A stretch of 64,000 nt of DNA, taken from NCBI RefSeq assembly GCF_001192835.1, contig NZ_DF968183.1, forward strand, positions 434,001 through 498,000. The letters are read 5' to 3'. The DNA is from Lentimicrobium saccharophilum (GTDB lineage: Bacteria; Bacteroidota; Bacteroidia; Bacteroidales; Lentimicrobiaceae). Shown in pieces: positions 63,520 to 64,000 of the stretch. The position numbers and the translations under genes are program-made. The notes below the pieces were generated by a model that made no database searches, was not told the DNA's origin, and worked only from the letters and a program-made list of their open reading frames with translations. Position 1 is the first letter of the stretch; every line of letters begins with the position of its first letter.

Positions 63520-64000
63520 ATGAAAAATCGCCTGCTGATCCTGACAGTACTGTTGAGTTTTTTGATTTCATCCTGCAAAAAGGAGCCTGCGGTTGAAAAC
63601 CCTGACCCTGTAATTCCTGATCCTGACAGCCTTATTGTTGAGGAAGATTATTTTCTTTTCCCTGACTCTGCGCTCTGGATAGAAACACGCAGTTATGAGG
63701 AAGGCGTTAGTCATCCTTATTATGATCTCTGGTTTTATAACATCGATACATCATATTTCTATTTTTCGGGTGATACCACACTCAGCAGGCCTACCATGCT
63801 GGGATATGACGACTTTTTGCCCGAAGAGCCGCATCTGTACAAAAAGCTTTTCTGGGTAAGGAGGAATTACCGGTGGAACCTGCCGGAAGAGATACCTGAC
63901 AAACACCCCGGAACATTGACAGTAACCTCAGGGTATGCAGCTTTTCTGAGGCAGGACACTGCTACCAGGCGGGTATATATTGATCCTAACAGTGATTACT
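63520..64000 (+). CDS. Lipoprotein, cut by the window end
   Basis: The frame from the ATG at 63520 stays open to the last base, giving 160 residues of an incomplete protein. MKNRLLILTVLLSFLISSC is a lipoprotein signal with Cys19. A Pro- and Asp-rich linker (ENPDPVIPDPDSL) follows, then a beta-type region rich in aromatic residues (DYFLFPDSALWIETRSYEEG). Similar leaders occur in Bacteroidota surface lipoproteins with variable ends. The family is not recognised, and the C-terminus, including any T9SS domain, lies outside the window. Confidence 0.7.
   Translation, partial: MKNRLLILTVLLSFLISSCKKEPAVENPDPVIPDPDSLIVEEDYFLFPDSALWIETRSYEEGVSHPYYDLWFYNIDTSYFYFSGDTTLSRPTMLGYDDFLPEEPHLYKKLFWVRRNYRWNLPEEIPDKHPGTLTVTSGYAAFLRQDTATRRVYIDPNSDY

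Overview
The window looks like a chromosome segment of a Bacteroidota (Bacteroidetes) bacterium, most likely an uncultured member of or near the Bacteroidales. The signs are: a secreted subtilase with a type IX secretion C-terminal domain; a GldI-like FKBP lipoprotein next to ndk and nrnA; an outer-membrane protein with thrombospondin type 3 repeats and an OmpA end; and, above all, the phylum-specific promoter TTG-N17..23-TAnnTTTG, which can be read in front of many genes (seven two-part examples, two of them with one mismatch). Shine-Dalgarno sequences are mostly absent, as usual in this phylum.

Layout. 1-7.6 kb: a small membrane protein, a GroES-like protein, then a run containing a small membrane protein, mutL, two rhomboid proteases and two membrane-tethered EEP-family hydrolases. 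7.6-14.9 kb: uvrB, cysQ, the operon nrnA / GldI-like FKBP / triple-FKBP lipoprotein, ndk, and an XRE-type regulator. 14.9-15.9 kb: a very AT-rich gene-poor kilobase with three perfect and one near-perfect TTACA-NN-TGTAA palindromes and a start-less 97-codon open frame. 15.9-26.9 kb: T9SS subtilase, prmC, an unrecognised protein, a DMT transporter, an OmpA/TSP3 protein, a helix-hairpin-helix-like protein with an EndoIII-style cysteine cluster coupled to a HIT hydrolase, a second DMT transporter, and a YigZ protein. 27-31.4 kb: dnaA, LMW phosphatase, threonine/serine dehydratase, RsmI-like methyltransferase, SlyD. 31.6-40 kb: PBP1A, TPR protein, M48 peptidase, VWA membrane protein, a DUF3108-like protein, fabG. 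40-49.3 kb: a glycogen cluster (debranching enzyme, GT4, GH57, and a 1421-residue fusion of a eukaryote-type GT3 glycogen synthase with a GT35 alpha-glucan phosphorylase). 49.6-58.5 kb: S9 peptidase, a small palindrome lattice, a frameshifted barrel-protein gene, a beta-helix lipoprotein, sucD, mnmE. 58.5-61 kb: an accessory island with an RHS fragment and an intact REP-associated tyrosine (Y1/HUH) transposase between two quite different palindrome arrays, six 131-bp units on the left and thirteen 67-69-bp units on the right. 61-64 kb: a DUF6599-like / Tat-exported DUF362 pair and a lipoprotein cut by the window end.

Most of the window is housekeeping. The parts that repay attention are the transposase island with covarying hairpins and a left-hand repeat that carries a relic of the transposase start; the HhH/Fe-S-like protein coupled to a HIT enzyme; the operator-like palindromes beside the XRE gene; and the synthase-phosphorylase fusion. 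No tRNA, rRNA, CRISPR array or recognisable oriC was seen. All family names rest on motif recognition by eye, without database searches.
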